From assembly GCA_031763025.1 (NCBI GenBank), contig JASSKH010000005.1:6605959-6669958 (forward strand): a stretch of 64,000 nt of DNA. Reading direction: 5' to 3'. Position numbers and translations under genes: made by a program. The notes below the pieces were generated by a model. That model saw only the letters and a program-made list of their open reading frames with translations. It was not told the DNA's origin and ran no database searches. Shown in pieces: positions 52,861 through 63,258 of this stretch. Positions within the stretch are counted from its first letter, which is position 1. Every line of letters begins with the position of its first letter. Origin of the DNA: Macrocystis pyrifera. Lineage: Eukaryota; Sar; Phaeophyceae; Laminariales; Laminariaceae.

Positions 52861-53290
52861 TTGGAACAGGCGCTAGCGTGTTCGATGCACTCACTGGTAT
52901 GATAGGCCAAGCCTGAGTCAGTTCGTAGAAGCCCTTCCAGGGTATATATATATTATCGCTTAGAATACACAAGACAAGGAAGAAAGGGGGGAGAACATGA
53001 AGTACACACACAACAAGAAGAAGTAGAACAAGAAGAAGAAGTGAGAAAGCGGCGGGTAAGATACGTCCCAACCCGCTGACCGTTCCACACAGAAACACGC
53101 ATATTTCCTGTGTGGAACTCCCAAATACCGTTACACATGAATCCATACACCAAGTACGTGAGCACTCGGAACAGCAAGTGTCGGAGCCTACGATTCATCA
53201 TCGAGGATAAATAGGCAGAGCTTGGGGTGCGGGCGTATGTATGTATGTATCCATGTATCCTGACTCTCGACCACGCCCACCACAACGATC
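52861..53290 (-). other. E4 leader or 5' flank
   Basis: On the element strand this contains a TATATATATA stretch (about 52945), CTT/TTC-rich DNA (53010-53040) and an inverted pair TTCCACACAGGAAATATG / TTTCTGTGTGGAA (53080-53125). No LTR or primer site could be fixed because no matching copy exists downstream of E4. Confidence 0.35.
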
Positions 53291-53545
53291 AACGACCAAC
53301 TACCACCAGACAAAACTATTCATCCTCCAGTAGCAGCAGGCACCCAGCAGCACCAGGCAAAATCATGCGCGTAAGGTGGCACATCTAAGTGTACTTTGTG
53401 ACTAGCTGCATGTATCGGAGCCTATGAGGCAGCACCGAGGGTGGATAGTAGGCAGAGCTGGGGGCGCGGGCGCATCTTTAGCATAATAAATTAATGACAT
53501 CCCGACTCCAAACGACTCCGACCACAACGATTAACAACCGCCACC
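53186..53545. repeat. Diverged tandem duplication of about 226-bp period
   Basis: CGGAGCCTA, AGGCAGAGCT(T/G)GGGG, GCGGGCG and ACCACAACGAT(C/T)AAC occur in the same order at about 53186-53330 and 53412-53545. The copies are well diverged. Confidence 0.6.
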
Positions 53546-53940
53546 AGAAAAAAAAAAACCTGCTGTACTCCTCTGTTGTTCTGAGCAGCAGTGTAATTCT
53601 CACAGCCAGTCGAGAGGACTACAGTCCGCAGGTATGTGCCTGCTGTCGCCGCCGCTTGGCTGCACCACCACCACGCACCGCCGTCTCTGCTGTTGTTCGA
53701 GCTGCGCGGTTGGTATTTTGGGTCGACAAGCTCGTCACAATTTCATTGACGTATATCGTGGAACCAAAAGCTGCGGCACAGCAGCAGGGCGTCCCCTGCA
53801 ACCACTCGAGAGCACAGCAATAGTAGTAGCAGTATAGTTCCTGCGGTCGTCCTTTGCCTCCACACCACACACACCGCCTACATCTTGCTGTGCGAAAGAT
53901 GTTCGACGGGCGTTGAGGCGGACGAAAATCGACTGAAACG
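53546..53940. other. Unassigned DNA
   Basis: CTGCTG-rich patches and an A11 run (53548-53558) are present, with no recognisable gene. Overlapping short frames on both strands have no domain. Confidence 0.4.
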
Positions 53941-54640
53941 TGTGAAGTGGTGTAAGGTGATGACCGAGGTAGGGTAAGGGTAAGGGACGCAGGTGTTTCT
54001 GGCAGCTGGAAAGCAGTGCTTCGCTTTTTCTGATTTAGATCTTCTTATTGATGGCGAGAGCTGAGGAGATAGATGCTCTGGTCTGGTAGAGAAGTGAGAG
54101 GTCGGGGGGAAGGACTCGACACTCAGATATATTCGTCCCACCCCACGCCATAAGCTCTCCTAAATTCCACTCATCTGATGTACTCCTACATAACTTTCCT
54201 ATGGCTACCGATCGTTCTTATGCCAATATAAGAAATTCTCACTTCATGGTCCTATCTGAACATTAGTCTAACGGGTTATCCCCCCTAGGGAACATTCCTA
54301 GAAGAACGTTTCTCTCGACTAACGGAACATCCGCCGGGTTAATCCATTCTTCATATCATTCTCGTATTCGTGAGACTACAAGGCTGTAACATATTTTCTA
54401 TATCTACAGCCCATGAGCACTTCACTTGTATCACATTAGCCTACCCTGAATAATCGTATATGCAGACCACAAGATGGTCGGAGGGTGATGACAAAGTTAA
54501 TCCCAAACGGCCAAGAAAAGGTGATCGAAGATGCGGCTATTCGAAACAAAAAAAATGAGGCTATATATTCCCCAACACCTAGTAATAAGACCCAACACGA
54601 CGAAGGGGTGTTCACTGAGAATAACCACTACTAGAGGGAG
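53941..54640 (-). mobile_element. Miniature LTR family: 3' LTR plus internal part
   Basis: 53941-54435 is an LTR in minus orientation: it starts TGTGATACAAGTG on the element strand and ends CTTCACA, with the TGTGA/TCACA terminal inverted repeat. 54436-54640 matches the internal region of the intact small element at 59351-60574 (polypurine-like AGGGTAGGCTAA next to the LTR, then GACCATCTTGTGGTCTGC, and TTCTCAGTGAACACCCC). Beyond about 54640 the internal region continues into sequence absent from the small element, so this may derive from a longer parent. The 5' LTR is not present. Confidence 0.75.
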
Positions 54641-55254
54641 ACCAGAGGAGAGGAAGACATAACTCAAAGCGGAGGCGAAGGAGAAAGCAGCAAAGGCGAA
54701 AACAAAGAAAGACGAAAGAAAAAGGAGACAGAGGCCGAAGCGAAGGCTAGAGGAAGAACACCAAACGAAGACCAAAGTGAAGGCAAAAAAAGGACGCACA
54801 AACTTGACGCTGGAGCTGTTGTGCGGAACCCAAGGAGGTACGAACGGGGGTTGTTCGCCGAACCGGGTTGGCAAACCAGCAAACTCTCAAAAGGAGACAG
54901 GGATCATAATCCAAATGAAAATATCCCGTATTCGCCATGCTTTGTCTTGTGGTGAAGGTCCCAACATGTTAGACATCTCGCGAGACAAAAGGGACACAGC
55001 TAGGGTGCTATGAGAGCTGCGTACACTAGGGGCTACTAAAACCGGGAGACGGAGCGAACAACGCGGCGTCTCGGAGACCTGTTCGTGGTGTGAACAATAC
55101 CAGCAAACGAAGTAAGGTAGTTAACTCAACAAAAATAAACTCAAAGACGGGTGTCGGCAAGAAGACCCGCTAGAGGATCGGCCTATTGCGTGCACTTCAA
55201 GGTGGTAGATAGCGCGAGGTGGAAGCACTAGCGTGTGTATCTTTTAATTGACAA
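54641..55254. other. Possible internal region of the longer LTR parent; no gene recognised
   Basis: A/G-rich DNA on the plus strand (GAAGGCAAAAAAAGGACG, CGAAAGAAAAAGGAGACAGAG). A minus-strand frame (54497-54874) is open, but its composition is hydrophobic and low-complexity without a domain. Boundaries are unknown. Confidence 0.35.
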
Positions 55255-57479
55255 AAGTTGTCCCTATCCCTAGAAGGTGAGCCCATATCAATTGATCAAC
55301 AACACGTGTGATTGCTATACTCCACGCAGCCATGCTCGGACGAGAAAAACTCCAAATACGCGCTCGCTTGTTCGTGCGGCGCGCGAAAGGTCGTTATCCA
55401 GGTCGAAAACACATTTTTAACCCGTTACCCTACCAGGTGTCCGCAGGACGATGTGTAGCACTGTTAATTTACTGGTGACTGCCGCACCCCTATCGATTGA
55501 CCAACAGCATATATGTTTTTCATGCTCCATGCAGACATGCTCGGGCAACAGGAGCTCAAAATACGCGCTCGCTGGTTCGTACATCGCGCTAAAGGTCGTT
55601 AACCAGATCGAAAACACGTTTTTACCCGTGACCCTACCAGTTGTCCGTACGATAGTCTTTAGCACTGCTTGGGCTGGCGCGCCCATATCGATTGATGAAC
55701 AGCATGCGTGTTTTTTATACTCCATGCACACATGCTCGGGCAAGAAGAGAGCTCCAAATAAGCCCTCGCTAGTTCGCACGGCCCGCTAAAGGTCGTTAAG
55801 CAGGTCGAAAACACGTTTTTACCCGTTACCCTACCAGTTGTCCGTACGATAGTCTATGGCACTGTTGATTACCTTGTGACCGGCGCGCCCGTATCCATTG
55901 ACCAACAACATGTATGCTTTTATACTCCATGCAGACATGCTCGGGCAAGAAGAGAGCTCCACATACGCACTTGCTTTTTCATACGGTGCGCTAAATGTCG
56001 TTAACCAGGTCGAAAACACGTTTTTACCCGTTACTCTGCCAATTGTTCGTAGGACAATATTTGGCACTGTTGATTAGCTTGTAACCGGCGTGTCCATATC
56101 GAGTGATCAACAACACATGTGATTTTCATACCCCACGCAGCTAAGCTCGGACGAGAAAAACTCCAAATACGCGCTCGTTTGTTCGTGCGGCGCGCTAAAG
56201 GTCGTTAACCAGGTCGAAAACTCAATTTTTACCAGTTAAATTTACCCTGCCAGATGTCAGGATAATGTTTGGCACTGTTAATTAACTCGTGACTGGCGCG
56301 CCCATATCGATTGACCAACAACACGTATGTTTTTCATGCTCCATGCAGACATGCTCGGGCAACAGAAGCTCCTAATACGCGCTTGCTGATTCGTACATTG
56401 CGCTAAAGGTCGTTAACCAGGTCGAACACACGTCTTCACTCGTTACCTTACCACTTGTCCCTACAATAGTATTGGGCAATGTTCATTATCTTGTGACCAG
56501 CGTGCCCATATCGATTGATCAACATCATGTGTCGTTCTCATTCTCCATGCAGACATACTTGGGCAAGAAGAGAGCTCCAAATACGCGCTCGCTTGTTCGG
56601 ACGGCGCGCTAAAGACCGGTAACCAGGCCACAAACACGGTTTTTACCTGCGGTACCCTTCCAGTTGTCCCTGCAATAATATATGTCGGTGTTGATTAACT
56701 TGCGACTGGTGCGGCTATATCGATTGACCGACAACATATGTGTTTTTCATATTCCATGAAGCCATGTTCGGGCAACAAGAGCTCCAAATACGAGCTCGCT
56801 TGTTCGTACGGCGCGCTAAAGACCGTTAATCAGGTCGAAAACACGTATTTACCCGCTATTCTTCCATTTGTTCCTACGATACCATTTGGCACTGTTGATT
56901 AACTTGTGGCCAGCGCGCCCATATCGAATGACCATCAGCATGCAGGTTTTTCACAATCGATGCAGACATGCTCGGGCTACAGAGCTCCAAATACGAGCTC
57001 GCTCGTTCGTGCGGCGCGCAAAAGGCCGGTAACCAGGCCAAAAACAAGGTTTTACCTCCGATACCCTACCGGTTAGTTGTCCCTACAATAATATATGGCA
57101 GTGTTGATTAACTTGCGACTGGCGCGGCCATATCGATTGACCAACAATATGTTTGATTTTAGACATGCTCGGGCGGCAAGCGCTCCAAATACACACTCGC
57201 TTGTTCGTATGGCGCGCTAAAGGTCGTTAACCAGGTCGAAAACACGTCTTCACCCGTTACCCTACCACTTGTCCCTACAACTAGTATATGGCATTGTTGA
57301 TTAACTTTTGGCCAGCGCGCCCATATTGATTGACCGATAACACGTAGGTTTTTCATACTCCATGAAGCCATGGTCAGGAAACTAGAGCTCCAAATACCCG
57401 CTGGCTTGTTCGCACGGCGCGCTAAAGGCCGTTAACCAGCCCGTTGACACGTCTTCATCCGTTACTCTACTAGTTGTCC
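55255..57479 (+). repeat. Satellite array, forward orientation (about 11 units)
   Basis: About eleven tandem units with a period near 205 bp (CGAAAACACG at 55806 and 56011). Each contains ATCGATTGACCAACAACA, ACTCCATGCAGACATGCTCG, AGAGCTCCAAATACGCGCTC, GCGCGCTAAAGGTCGTTAAC, CACGTTTTTACCCGTTACCC and CAGTTGTCC. Orientation is opposite to the arrays at 31074-32193 and 60575-61152. E5 interrupts the array at 57480, right after TTGTCC. Confidence 0.88.
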
Positions 57480-57970
57480 TGTTATGGAAATGTTAGCATA
57501 TACCTGGTAGCCAGTATGGGTCAATGTTCAGTAGCACTATCGTAGATCTCATACGTGTCTGTTCGAATGTCACGTACGCATGTGTATGCGGAGGAATTAC
57601 TTCCGTATTACGCAGCTTGCAAAGTTGAGTATCAGCTATTTAATCAGTCGAACTCACAGCTGACGTATTTCAAAATTTATAAAATACTCTGCATGCTAGC
57701 CGAATAGATAGCTCTCTCGTGTGGATCGTAGCTGTCTTGGTCAGCTCTGGGAAGCAGCCATCTCGTCTGGACTCCTGAATACTCTGCGGTTTATATCTGT
57801 GTGTGTTGGCCAACTAAGCGCCAGTGTTACAATATCTCAACATCTTCTTCACACAGTGGAAGGACTCTCGTCTTCCAGGCTACCCTATCGGACGTGTCAT
57901 CACCTCGACTAACGCCGACGACACAGCCTCTCAGCCACCGTGCCAGGGTATATCACAAATATCCATAATA
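57480..57970 (+). repeat. E5: family B copia 5' LTR
   Basis: 491 bp, TGTTATGG to CCATAATA, about 94% identical by eye to the E3 LTR outside one extra segment (57608-57683). The outer flank is TGTCC (57475-57479), identical to the flank of E3's 3' LTR, and lies at the same satellite position. It is followed by a primer site and leader, so it is a 5' LTR and not a solo LTR. Confidence 0.85.
57608..57683. repeat. About 75-bp extra segment in the E5 LTR
   Basis: E3's LTR reads CTTCCGTAGAATACTCTGC, whereas E5 has about 75 extra bases between CTTCCGTA and AATACTCTGC. The segment contains AGCTTGCAAAGTTGAGTATC (57614-57633), which occurs as an exact reverse complement at 861-880. It may be a very small insertion element or a segment lost from E3. 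Confidence 0.55.
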
Positions 57971-57982
57971 GGTTTATGAGCC
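57971..57982 (+). promoter_or_regulatory. E5 primer-binding site
   Basis: GGTTTATGAGCC immediately follows the LTR. It is the same methionine tRNA anticodon-arm complement as in E1/E2, with one extra T. Confidence 0.65.
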
Positions 57983-58062
57983 TCGGCAGTCTGTCCAAGT
58001 GAAGGCCTGCGGCGACTGCGACTTCTGCTGTCGTTGGGTGCTGTGGAGTGCACACATCTTCC
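57983..58062 (+). other. E5 leader start, ends at proposed breakpoint
   Basis: Contains GTGGAGTGCACACATCTTCC, corresponding to GTGTGCACACACATCCTC in the E1 leader. The similarity is lost at about 58062, while E3's leader begins at the corresponding point (TTCC-GCGGGGAGC). Confidence 0.5.
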
Positions 58063-58751
58063 AGAAGAAAAGTGATGGCTGCCACAGTGATGCCCTCCGC
58101 GCGACTTGAGTGGGGATCACCAAGGTCGGTGTAACAGCAGTGGCGAACAAACGTCCGACGCTGCGTTGCACGGGAATAGCATGTAGGCGCGGGATATATA
58201 TATATATATATATGTATATCTATTGATATCCATATCTATGCATAAATGCTTTTCAAGATTCGCCGCCCGGAGGTAAAATCAGAACTTACGAATCCCTGGC
58301 CCAGCGAGCGACCGCTGTCCAGGTGCAAGCCACGGCCCTGTCGGTTCGCATGTTCTACCAGTCTGCCAGCACCGCTCCGTGCTGTATCCACTTGATACTC
58401 TCACACGCGCGATCAACCAAATAATGCCAGCTGAGCTACGTCCTACGGATACGTACTCTCAGCCAACTAATAGGAACCGTAACGCCTTATTCTCTCTACA
58501 ACAACAAAGTGCAGAGAGTATTCTCATACCGGTTCCCGATCCCTAAAAGTAGCTTACACAGTACATAAAACATACACGACGGTCAACCAGTACCGAGTAC
58601 GAGCCCCCGAGCAAACGAAAAGGGGTCAGGGTTAGCCAATGCTCGCTGAGAGCACTACGCAGCAGCACGAATACAGCAAAATGGTCAGCCTTATCATCCG
58701 AGTGATATCGTGTCCAAGGACATGCGCGCGGGTATGGGACTCAGGCGAGGG
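58063..58751. other. Unassigned DNA with TA microsatellite
   Basis: A (TA)n tract lies at 58194-58214. No gene, RNA or element end is recognised. Confidence 0.45.
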
Positions 58752-59097
58752 TTAATTTATTTATTTTTTATTTTATTTTTCTTCATCACTTCTACTTTCC
58801 AGCCCACTCGTAGGAGGTTTTTACCCTCGACGATCTTCTGGACAAGCCGTGGTCACAGGTGTCGTCCCTTCTCCCCCCCGGTACGTGCCTTTATTTTTTG
58901 TCGCGCATAGGGTTCAGCATTCCCACTGCTCGTCGATTTTCATCGAATGTAGCTAACTCACGCTCTCGCGCTTTCCGCTAATCAATTTTTTATGCAAGAA
59001 AAAGTCCCTATGAGCATGCACTCGGTGAGACTTGAACCCACGAGATTGATGTTGACAGGCACGCGGACCACCTACCAAGCCACCGGGGACGCCGGTT
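58752..59097 (-). repeat. SINE-like repeat, family 2, copy 2
   Basis: Second copy of the family at 1680-2015, better preserved in its head. On the minus strand TGGCTTGGTAGGTGG (59082-59068) resembles box A and GGTTCAAGTCTC (59038-59027) box B, at a spacing typical of tRNA-Leu/Ser-type genes with a variable arm. The body and an A/T-rich tail of AAAT units (58790-58753) follow. A decayed tRNA gene next to unrelated repeat is the alternative. Confidence 0.6.
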
Positions 59098-59325
59098 ATG
59101 GGTTTACTTGTATGGATTTGAGTTTTGCATATCAATGTTACACGTTAGGTGGCTGCGAGCCCAAAACCATCGCGTTAACTTTAGCCTCGCCTAGGCGATG
59201 GCCACGACTCGTCGGATTTTGTGTGTACGTTTGTGGTTGGTTCGCTTATCAAATGGGGGTTCAAACCGCCTTTCCCAACAAAACTCTCTGAATAAGAAGT
59301 AGTGAAGTCGAGTGCGCGTAAGATG

Positions 59326-59350
59326 ACAGTGCCAAATATTGTCCTACGAA
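59326..59350 (-). repeat. Satellite fragment left of the miniature LTR element
   Basis: GACAGTGCCAAATATTGTCCTACGAA matches the satellite unit in reverse orientation, and the unit continues after the LTR element at 60575 (CGAACAACTGGTGGG). Confidence 0.75.
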
Positions 59351-60574
59351 TGTGATATGAGTAGAGTACTCATGGGCTATAGATATATATAATACGTTGC
59401 AGTCTTATAGTCTCACGAATACGAGAATAATCCAAAGAATGGATTAACCCCGCGGATATTCCGTTAGTCGAGAGTAACGTTCTTTTAGGAATATTCCCTA
59501 GGGTGGATAACCCCCTAGACGAGAGTAATATTCCTTAACGCAGATAGGACCACGAAGTGAGAAGTTCTTATATTAGCAGAAGAACGACCGGTAGCCATAG
59601 GAAAGTTCTGTAGGAGTACATCAAATAAGAGGAATTTAGGAGAGCTTGTGGCATGGGGTGGGACGAGTATATCTGGGCGTCGAGTCCCGCCCCCCTACCT
59701 CTCACTTCTCTACCAGAGCACCTCCTCAGCTCTCACCATCTATAAGAAGATCTAAATCAGAAGAAGCGAAGCACTGCTTTCCAGCTGCCAAAACCACCTG
59801 CGTCCCTTACCACTACCCTTACCACTACCCTAGAGCGGTCTCCGCTTCACATCTGGCGTCGTCGGCACCTTCAGTCTCCCTTTCAGTGGTTGTTCTCAGC
59901 GAACACCCCCTCGTCGTAGTATTTGGGTCTTATTACGAGGTGTTGGGGGATTTATAGCCTCATTTCTTTTGTTTCGAATAGCCGCATCTTCGACCACCTT
60001 TTTCCTGGCCGTTTGGGATGAACTTTGTCATCACCCGCCGACCATCTTGTGGTCTGCATATACGACTATTCAGGGTGGGCTAATGTGACATGAGTAGAGT
60101 ACTCATGGGCTATAGATATATATATAATGCGTTGCAGTCTTATAGTCTCACGAATGCGAGAATAATCCAAAGAATGGATTAACCCCGCGGATATTCCGTT
60201 AGTCGAGAGTAACGTTCTCTTAGGAATGTTCCCTAGGGTGGATAACCCCCTAGACGAGAGTAATATTCCTTAACGCAGATAGGATCACGAAGTGAGAAGT
60301 TCTTATATTAGCAGAAGAACGACCGGTAGCCATAGGAAAGTTCTGTAGGAATACATCAGATAAGAGGAATTTAGGAGAGCTTGTGGCATGGGGTGGGACG
60401 AGTATATCTGGGCGTCGAGTCCCGCCCCCCTACCTCTCACTTCTCTACCAGAGCACCTCCTCAGCTCTCACCATCAATAAGAAGATCTAAATCAGAAGAA
60501 GCGAAGCACTGCTTTCCAGCTGCCAGAACCACCTGCGTCCCTTACCACTACCCTAGAGCGGTCTCCGCTTCGCA
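59351..60574 (+). mobile_element. 1.2-kb miniature LTR element (TRIM-like)
   Basis: Two LTRs (59351-59851, 501 bp; 60084-60574, 491 bp) of high identity flank only 232 bp of internal DNA with no coding capacity. LTR ends are TGTGA and TCACA (second copy TTCGCA). The satellite target is duplicated as CGAA (59347-59350 and 60575-60578), or as ACGAA if the shared A is counted. Just inside the 5' LTR, after TC, is TGGCGTCGTCGGCACC, which has the TGG start expected of a conventional tRNA 3'-end primer site. A purine-rich AGGGTGGGCTAA precedes the 3' LTR. Such elements depend on proteins from others. Confidence 0.85.
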
Positions 60575-61152
60575 CGAACAGCTGGTGGGCGAACCCGTAA
60601 AATCGTGTTTTCGACCTGGTTAACGACCTTTAGCGCGCCGTACAAACAAGCGGGCGCGTATTGGGAGCTCTTGTCGCCGGAGCATGGCATACGAAAATCA
60701 AACACGTTGTTGGTCAATCGATATTATATGGGCGCGCTGGTCACAAGTTATCAACAGTAGTGCCAAATATTATCGTACGAACAACTGGTAGGGTAACGGG
60801 TAAAAACGTGTTTTCGACCTGGTTAACGACCTTAGCGCGCCGTACGAACAAGCGAGCGTGTATTTAGAACTCCTGTCGCCCGAGCATGTGTGCATGGAGT
60901 ATAAAAAACACACAGGTTGTTGGTCAATCGATATGGGCGCGCCAGTCACAAGTTAATCAACAGTGCCAAATTGCAATGACTATCGTACGGACAACTGGTA
61001 CGGTAAAGGGTAAAAACGTGTTTTCGACCTTTAGCACGCCGTTCGAATAAGCGCGCGCGGATTTGGAGCTCCTGTTGCCCGAGCATGTCTGCGTGGAGTA
61101 TGAAGAACACACGTCGGCCAATCTATATGGGCGCGCCCGTCACAAGATATGG
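60575..61152 (-). repeat. Satellite array, reverse orientation (about 2.8 units)
   Basis: Continuation of the satellite after the miniature LTR element (ACAACTGGTA at 60781 and 60991, period 210). Similarity ends at about CCCGTCACAAGATATGG. Confidence 0.85.
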
Positions 61153-63147
61153 GCTATGACGACAGTACTGTAAAAAAAAAGAAAAAAAACGTTGGTTATA
61201 GTCCATATCGACTAGAGCAGGGAGCAGCCTATGGAGGTGAGGTTCCACAATGTGCGAGGCAGTGTCGATCCGGGGAATCACCATTTTCGTCCCCGGTCGG
61301 TCGGAGTTGTAGACACATGGATGGGTTTCTGCTTCGGGGATGGGACCCATCCTCTCCGAATGTAGCGGAACCTCGATGGCTCTATTCAGCACCATATCTT
61401 CTAGAAAGAGCCAGGGGCCTCTGGTGTGTATTGGGACAACCAACCAGGTGTCAGAATTGGGTTCTAAACTGTAAGTCAGCAGCTAAGCTGGCTAGATGGT
61501 TGCCAGAACTGCCTCGGGATGGTGCCACCGCCACACGGTCGGCACGGCACGGCACGGCATATGGGTACCCGGTGTTCTGCCGAGGTTTTTTTTTTTTTCA
61601 TTTTTTTCATCCTCCCGGCGGATGGGTAAAAATAAAAGCTTAAGCTCACCACACTTCCACGTTTAGAATACGTGTCGCGTGTTAATTTGACCCATGGCTC
61701 CCATTGCAACATCAGAACCGCCTGCCATTACCACTGGTGCGTGAGCATGTTGACCCCTGTGGCACCCAGCCTCCCTGCCCACGGGGGAAGGCGGGGCTGA
61801 AGCGCTCTGGATCGCGCTACCCAACTACAGAGACAGAAGAGCAGCAATATTTATAAGATGACATACTAGGACGTGCGCATAATAAATTAATATTTCATTG
61901 ATAGATTAGATGTCCTCTCTCCCATTCTGTGCTACGAAAATAGACACAAAAAAAATCTATCGAACAATTAAATTGGCTGTGCTGTCCCTCTTTCTCGACC
62001 AATCAATCGACAGACACTACATAACTCCAAGATAGCTCCTCTTATCCAAGTCCTGTCTTTTCTCCTCCCTGATCGCAATCAGATCAAATAATGGTTATCT
62101 TCGATATCGCAATCAGCACAGACGCGCCTGAACCATACCCGCCGAACACGAAGCTGCAATACTGGTATTATTTATTACCACAGGTCCGACATGGACACAC
62201 ATAAATAACCAGGGGCGCCCACGTCCCGGAGGCAAGGCATCCAAGGGACTCGAGAGCGGCCAGTGCCCTTTCCCGTGCCCAAGGAAAAAAAAAAGTCGTG
62301 TCGCAGGTCGTTCACTCGACAGCGCTCTTCGACGACCCTGCGCAAACTCCAGCACCCCTCTCCTCCAGTACTTCCTACTGTTGCTAAACGCCTGTGTGAC
62401 AGTGTTACAAAACGCAAAAGTGGCACACTACACCGCCCGATGCACACAGCTTCGAGCCGCGATAGGCAACAACAACAACAACAAAAACTGCCGCGGTTGA
62501 AGAACCTTTACATAACAATACTACTACCGGGAAGAAAAGGCACTACACGGAAAAACGCTGCCCCAATGCATACAAAAAACACAACAACGCCAAAAAAAAA
62601 TTCCGCACTGGCTTTGATGTACCCTCCGCGGGCAGCTCCCACCGCACTCCATACGTAATCGTCTCTCCCTACAGCAAGCAAATACATGGAACAGAAAAAT
62701 CAAGCCCCTCTCCCCCCCCCCCTCCTTCCCTCCCGCCCCATTTGTACAAACAGGCGATCCATCCCCTCTTCTGGCCGCTTCCCACCCTATCCGGCTACTG
62801 TCCGGTTACCTTTCCCTTTGCACTTCCGCCGGTTGTTCCATCCATCACGCAAGCGGTGCGCATCACACAAGAAAAAAGCATCACTACTATGGTACGCAAA
62901 TAATCGAGACATGAAAAAAAATACGAAACGCGACATATTCTCTGCCTACACGTAAAGGCCAAGACGCTAAAAGATGTCGCCGCCTCCGTCGCTGCATCCG
63001 GGGTATAAAGAAAACGCGCGCGAGAACCTACAACCTGAAAATCTCGAAAAACAGAAAGCACACCCACGTACGCGCAGCGCAAGCTCGCACCGCTGCAGGC
63101 TGGCGTCCAAGCATGCCATGCCAACGAGACCCTAACCACGCGAGGTG
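61153..63147. other. Unassigned DNA with homopolymer tracts
   Basis: A runs (61172-61188, 62283-62293), T runs (61587-61607), C-rich (62709-62722) and a (CGGCA)n patch (61538-61557) are present. Frames on both strands up to 164 codons have no recognised domain. The plus-strand frame at 62263-62658 is Lys/Arg/Gln-rich and low-complexity. Confidence 0.45.
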
Positions 63148-63258
63148 CTAGCCAGCCAGAGCGAAATGAGCGGTCGGGCGGACGATAGCCTCCTCGACTG
63201 TCACAAAATCAATGGAAATTGCTTCCGCTTCATTCGGCGGAACGTTACGCTCGGCCAT
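63148..63258 (-). CDS. Small coding-like ORF, possible exon
   Basis: ATG at 63258 opens 36 codons to TAG at 63148-63150. The peptide starts MAERNVPPNEAEAISIDFVT and continues VEEAIVRPTAHFALAG, an acidic composition unlike the surrounding low-complexity translations. Upstream on the same strand is a strong splice-donor match, GAG followed by GTAAGT (63414-63409), with a pyrimidine-rich stretch between them. It could therefore be the second exon of a gene whose first exon is untranslated. It may equally be chance; I do not recognise the peptide. Confidence 0.25.
   Translation of the reverse strand: MAERNVPPNEAEAISIDFVTVEEAIVRPTAHFALAG

Noticed and set aside
52861-53545. E4 5' LTR
   Set aside because: No matching sequence exists downstream of E4 at 46 kb, and the 226-bp-spaced duplication here is not at both ends of the element. 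I could not define LTR ends.
57480-57970. Solo LTR
   Set aside because: It is followed directly by a primer-binding site and leader-like sequence, which a solo LTR lacks; it is better read as the 5' end of a split element.
59025-59097. Functional tRNA gene
   Set aside because: Box-like motifs exist, but I cannot fold a full cloverleaf with pairing acceptor stem, and the same sequence is the head of a dispersed repeat.
61149-61643. 164-codon plus-strand frame as a gene
   Set aside because: It begins in satellite sequence and a poly-A run, has no domain, and an equally long minus-strand frame overlaps it.
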